A stretch of DNA of 64,000 bases, from contig NZ_AFWJ01000001.1 of assembly GCF_000222685.1 (NCBI RefSeq), positions 1-64,000 of the forward strand, read 5' to 3'. This document shows positions 60,885 to 64,000 of this stretch, one piece after another. Position numbers and translations under genes: made by a program. Below the pieces are notes generated by a model. That model had not been told where the DNA came from, ran no database searches, and was given only the letters and a program-made list of their open reading frames with translations. The stretch comes from Vibrio nigripulchritudo ATCC 27043 (GTDB lineage: Bacteria; Pseudomonadota; Gammaproteobacteria; Enterobacterales; Vibrionaceae). Each line of letters starts with the position of its first letter. The first letter of the stretch is position 1.

Positions 60885-62104
60885 CTGGCGAGGAATTTCG
60901 ATTGGGACGCATCTCAGACTTCTTCTCCGATAGCAAAAGCTGGTTATTCGAACCCGCACCTAAAGCCCTATTTGACAGACAGCTACTTTGGCTGTCTTTT
61001 GGCTTAATGCTGATTGGACTGGTGATGGTGACGTCCGCATCTTTTCCCGTGAGTAGCCGTCTGACCGACACGCCGTTTTATTTCATGTACAAGCAGCTGG
61101 TCTTTTGCGTTGCCGGTTTGATTGCTGCGACGGTTGTCGTTCAGATTCCTATGGACAGATGGTTCCGCCACAGCCACTACTTGCTTGGGCTGTGCTTTGT
61201 TCTATTGATAATCGTCCTTGTTGCGGGGAAATCCGTAAACGGCGCATCACGCTGGATACCTTTGGGCATTTTTAACCTACAGCCAGCCGAGTTAACCAAG
61301 CTTTCGCTCTTCATGTTTATGTCGGGCTATCTTGTGCGTAAGCAAGAGGAAGTTCGCAGTACTTTCTTTGGTGGGTTTATGAAGCCCATTATCGTGTTTG
61401 GATTAGTCGCACTGTTACTGCTTGGGCAACCGGATTTAGGGACCGTGATCGTAATGCTGGTCACCATGTTTGGTTTGCTGTTTATTGCGGGAGCGAAACT
61501 CTGGCAGTTTCTCGCGCTTATGATGGTTGGAATTGCCGGCGTAGTGGTGCTGATCTTGGTAGAGCCTTACCGTGTCAGACGTGTAACCTCATTCTTGGAT
61601 CCATGGGATGACCCATTTGGAAGCGGCTATCAGTTAACTCAGTCTCTGATGGCATTTGGACGTGGTGGATGGTTTGGTCAGGGGCTGGGAAATTCGATTC
61701 AAAAGCTTGAATATTTGCCAGAAGCGCACACCGACTTTGTGTTTGCCGTGATTGCAGAAGAGCTGGGTTTTGTCGGCGTAACCATTGTACTGATTCTGAT
61801 TTTCGCCTTGGTTCTCAAAGCCATTTTGATTGGAAAGAAAGCCTTTGATGAGAAGCAGATGTTTGGAGGCTATATGGCTTTTGGCATCGGAATCTGGTTT
61901 GCTTTCCAAACTCTTGTGAATGTTGGTGCTGCTGCTGGCATGGTGCCGACCAAAGGATTGACGCTGCCACTCATTAGTTATGGCGGCTCGAGTTTAATTG
62001 TAATGTCTGTTGCCGTTGCCATATTGATGCGAATAGACCATGAACGGCGAATGGCACAGCAACAGAATGTATCGACAAAAAAGATAAAAAATGAAACAGC
62101 ATAA
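60881..62104 (+). CDS. ftsW: Septal glycosyltransferase FtsW (SEDS family)
   Basis: 407-residue polytopic SEDS protein that polymerises lipid II at the septum with FtsI. About ten membrane helices; the SEDS signature region [27 protein letters not shown] (split over about 268-295) and the C-terminal [15 protein letters not shown] are present. GTG start at 60881 overlapping the murD stop. The cytoplasmic tail is Lys/Gln-rich. It overlaps murG by 14 bases. Confidence 0.96.
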   Translation: MTGEEFRLGRISDFFSDSKSWLFEPAPKALFDRQLLWLSFGLMLIGLVMVTSASFPVSSRLTDTPFYFMYKQLVFCVAGLIAATVVVQIPMDRWFRHSHYLLGLCFVLLIIVLVAGKSVNGASRWIPLGIFNLQPAELTKLSLFMFMSGYLVRKQEEVRSTFFGGFMKPIIVFGLVALLLLGQPDLGTVIVMLVTMFGLLFIAGAKLWQFLALMMVGIAGVVVLILVEPYRVRRVTSFLDPWDDPFGSGYQLTQSLMAFGRGGWFGQGLGNSIQKLEYLPEAHTDFVFAVIAEELGFVGVTIVLILIFALVLKAILIGKKAFDEKQMFGGYMAFGIGIWFAFQTLVNVGAAAGMVPTKGLTLPLISYGGSSLIVMSVAVAILMRIDHERRMAQQQNVSTKKIKNETA

Positions 62105-63155
62105 GAGATTACTGGTGATGGCTGGCGGTACCGGAGGACACGTCTTTCCGGGCTTGGCAGTAGCCAAATGCTTACAAGAACAAGGATGGGAAATTCGTTG
62201 GCTTGGAACGGCGGATCGAATGGAAGCTGACCTTGTGCCAAAGCATGGTATTGAAATTGACTTTATTAAGGTGAAGGGGCTTCGTGGGCAAGGCATCCTC
62301 AAGCTGATCAAAGCACCTTTTCAGATCCTGAATGCCATATTTCAAGCTAAGAAACACATAAAAGCCTGGCAGCCAGACGTAGTGCTCGGCATGGGGGGCT
62401 ACGTGAGTGGTCCTGGTGGTGTGGCTGCATGGATGTCTGGTATCCCCCTTGTTCTTCATGAACAAAATGCGGTTGCTGGATTAACGAATCAATGGCTTTC
62501 AAAAATTGCTACTAAGGTCTTTCAGGCCTTTCCGGGAGCATTCAAAGATGTACCCGTGGTGGGTAACCCAGTCAGACAGGACGTTATTGCCATCAACTCT
62601 CCAGAGTCTCGACTGGAAACGCGTGTAGGAGACATCCGAATCTTGGTTATGGGTGGTAGCCAGGGCGCTCGAATTCTGAATACTACACTACCAGAATCAG
62701 CCAAATTGCTTGGTGACGGCTTTACCATTCGTCATCAGGCTGGTAAAGGCAATCAAGAGTCAGTCAAGGCTGACTATGAAAAAGCCGGTATTCAGGCAGA
62801 GGTGACGGAGTTCATTGATAACGTATCTGCTGCCTATGAGTGGGCAGATCTTGTGGTTTGCCGCTCTGGAGCGCTAACCGTATCTGAAATCTCTGCGGCG
62901 GGTGTAGGGGCTATTTTCATTCCTTTCATGCACAAAGATCGCCAGCAAGCTCTGAATGCCGATCATCTTGTGGAAGCTGGTGCAGCCCAGATGATTGAAC
63001 AGCCTGACTTAACTGCCGAAAAACTGACTGATGCGATTAGGCAGTTAGACCGCAATGCTTTGTCTGAAATGGCAATCAAGGCACGTGAAGCCGCAAAACC
63101 AAACGCCGATCAAGAAGTGGCTCAAGCCATCGCCCAACTGACACAAAAATCGTAA
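62091..63155 (+). CDS. murG: Lipid II synthase MurG (GlcNAc transferase)
   Basis: 354-residue peripheral membrane GT-B glycosyltransferase adding GlcNAc to lipid I. N-terminal glycine loop [16 protein letters not shown] (about 10-25), the second loop [35 protein letters not shown] (about 188-197) and [15 protein letters not shown] (about 260-274) are the family motifs. The ATG at 62091 overlaps the ftsW end by 14 bases, so the two are translationally coupled. Confidence 0.97.
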   Translation: MKQHKRLLVMAGGTGGHVFPGLAVAKCLQEQGWEIRWLGTADRMEADLVPKHGIEIDFIKVKGLRGQGILKLIKAPFQILNAIFQAKKHIKAWQPDVVLGMGGYVSGPGGVAAWMSGIPLVLHEQNAVAGLTNQWLSKIATKVFQAFPGAFKDVPVVGNPVRQDVIAINSPESRLETRVGDIRILVMGGSQGARILNTTLPESAKLLGDGFTIRHQAGKGNQESVKADYEKAGIQAEVTEFIDNVSAAYEWADLVVCRSGALTVSEISAAGVGAIFIPFMHKDRQQALNADHLVEAGAAQMIEQPDLTAEKLTDAIRQLDRNALSEMAIKAREAAKPNADQEVAQAIAQLTQKS

Positions 63156-63176
63156 ACCGATAAAGAGAAATCACCT

Positions 63177-64000
63177 ATGACAATCGAACACAATCAAGAT
63201 ATCTCTCAAATCCGCGCAATGGTGCCTGAAATGAGAAGGGTGAAGTCCATTCACTTTGTCGGTATCGGTGGTGCGGGTATGAGTGGAATTGCCGAAGTGC
63301 TGCTAAACGAAGGCTACCATATTTCCGGCTCCGATCTGGCTGAAAACCCAGTGACTGAAAGACTGAGCAGCAAAGGTGCCACTATCTATTTTGGTCACGA
63401 TGCGAGTAACGTTGAAAAAGCCAGTGTCGTGGTTGTTTCAACCGCCATTTCTCAGGAAAACCCGGAGCTTGTAGCCGCTAAAGAAAGGCGCATCCCGGTG
63501 GTACGCCGTGCTGAAATGCTGGCTGAGTTAATGCGTTTTCGACATGGGATTGCTGTCGCTGGTACTCACGGTAAAACCACCACGACGGCTTTAGTGACAC
63601 AAATTTATTCGGAAGCGGGTCTCGATCCTACGTTTGTTAACGGCGGGCTGGTGAAAAGCGCAGGAACCAATGCACGCTTGGGCTCAAGCCGTATCCTGAT
63701 TGCTGAAGCCGACGAAAGTGATGCATCCTTCCTACACCTTCAACCTATGGTGAGCATTGTCACCAACATTGAAGCCGACCATATGGATACCTATGGTGGC
63801 GATTTTGAAACGCTTAAACAAACCTTCATCGACTTCCTTCACAATTTGCCTTTCTATGGTCAGGCTATCATGTGCATTGACGATCCTGTGGTTCGCGAAC
63901 TGATTCCGAGCGTCAGTCGTCAGGTAATTACGTATGGTTTCTCAGAAGATGCAGACGTTCGCATAGAAAATTACCGCCAGGAAGGGCAGCAAGGTAAGTT
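63177..64000 (+). CDS. murC: UDP-MurNAc-L-alanine ligase MurC (3' part missing)
   Basis: First Mur ligase of the pathway. 274 codons are visible from the ATG at 63177 (AAAGAGAAA Shine-Dalgarno region 8-15 bases upstream) to the window edge; the family length is about 480. The N-domain has [18 protein letters not shown] (about 23-40), the ATP loop is [16 protein letters not shown] (about 123-138), then [12 protein letters not shown] and [13 protein letters not shown]. It continues the dcw order, with ftsQ or ddl expected next. Confidence 0.95.
   Translation, partial: MTIEHNQDISQIRAMVPEMRRVKSIHFVGIGGAGMSGIAEVLLNEGYHISGSDLAENPVTERLSSKGATIYFGHDASNVEKASVVVVSTAISQENPELVAAKERRIPVVRRAEMLAELMRFRHGIAVAGTHGKTTTTALVTQIYSEAGLDPTFVNGGLVKSAGTNARLGSSRILIAEADESDASFLHLQPMVSIVTNIEADHMDTYGGDFETLKQTFIDFLHNLPFYGQAIMCIDDPVVRELIPSVSRQVITYGFSEDADVRIENYRQEGQQGK

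Overview
This window is ordinary chromosomal core sequence from a gammaproteobacterium, almost certainly a Vibrio or close relative. The evidence is a LuxR/HapR-type quorum-sensing master regulator (TetR fold), a pilABCD cluster next to nadC and ampD, GspA/GspB accessory genes for type II secretion, a naïve parE/parC pair, and a complete RNase P RNA. I see no phage, insertion sequence, CRISPR array, toxin-antitoxin or defence island. The species cannot be fixed from the sequence alone.

Layout. Positions 1-3831 (minus strand) carry the type IV pilus genes pilA-pilB-pilC-pilD, with pilD cut by the window edge. nadC (minus) and ampD (plus) follow. Positions 5800-12800 hold pdhR-aceE-aceF and lpd, the pyruvate dehydrogenase complex with its repressor and two perfect PdhR operators. 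Next are the LuxR-type regulator, hpt, a 7 x 7-bp tandem repeat, cca, gspA-gspB, an SH3-domain membrane protein, and a PhoU-like/Pit phosphate uptake pair. Positions 21178-29195 carry a CYTH-CHAD triphosphatase, a chemoreceptor, glnE and hldE. tolC diverges from nudF-yqiB-cpdA-yqiA, which is followed by parE-parC (topoisomerase IV).

Positions 37771-42321 carry the periplasmic proteases degS and degQ and the division genes zapG and zapE. They are followed by rplM-rpsI behind a long leader, petABC (cytochrome bc1) and sspA-sspB. A minus-strand group lpoA-yraN-diaA-dolP is divergent from rsmI. The window ends with rnpB and the division and cell-wall (dcw) cluster: rsmH-ftsL-ftsI-murE-murF-mraY-murD-ftsW-murG-murC, with murC cut by the end.

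How the genes work together. The dcw genes are tightly overlapped (1, 4 or 14 bases) and read as one operon making lipid II and the septal synthase. LpoA, ZapE, ZapG, DolP and AmpD add related envelope functions elsewhere in the window. PdhR should sense pyruvate and control the aceEF genes. DegS belongs to the sigma-E envelope stress pathway, and DolP and DegQ act in the same compartment.

Points most worth checking: a probable one-base deletion in an A-run that changes the lpd C-terminus; two perfect PdhR operators; a Pro-to-Gln change next to the DNA-binding helix of the LuxR-type regulator; a heptamer VNTR after hpt; a two-lipoyl AceF with near-identical DNA repeats; absence of mraZ ahead of rsmH; and a sigma-28-like promoter in front of the chemoreceptor. 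I did not find a previously undescribed multi-gene system here.
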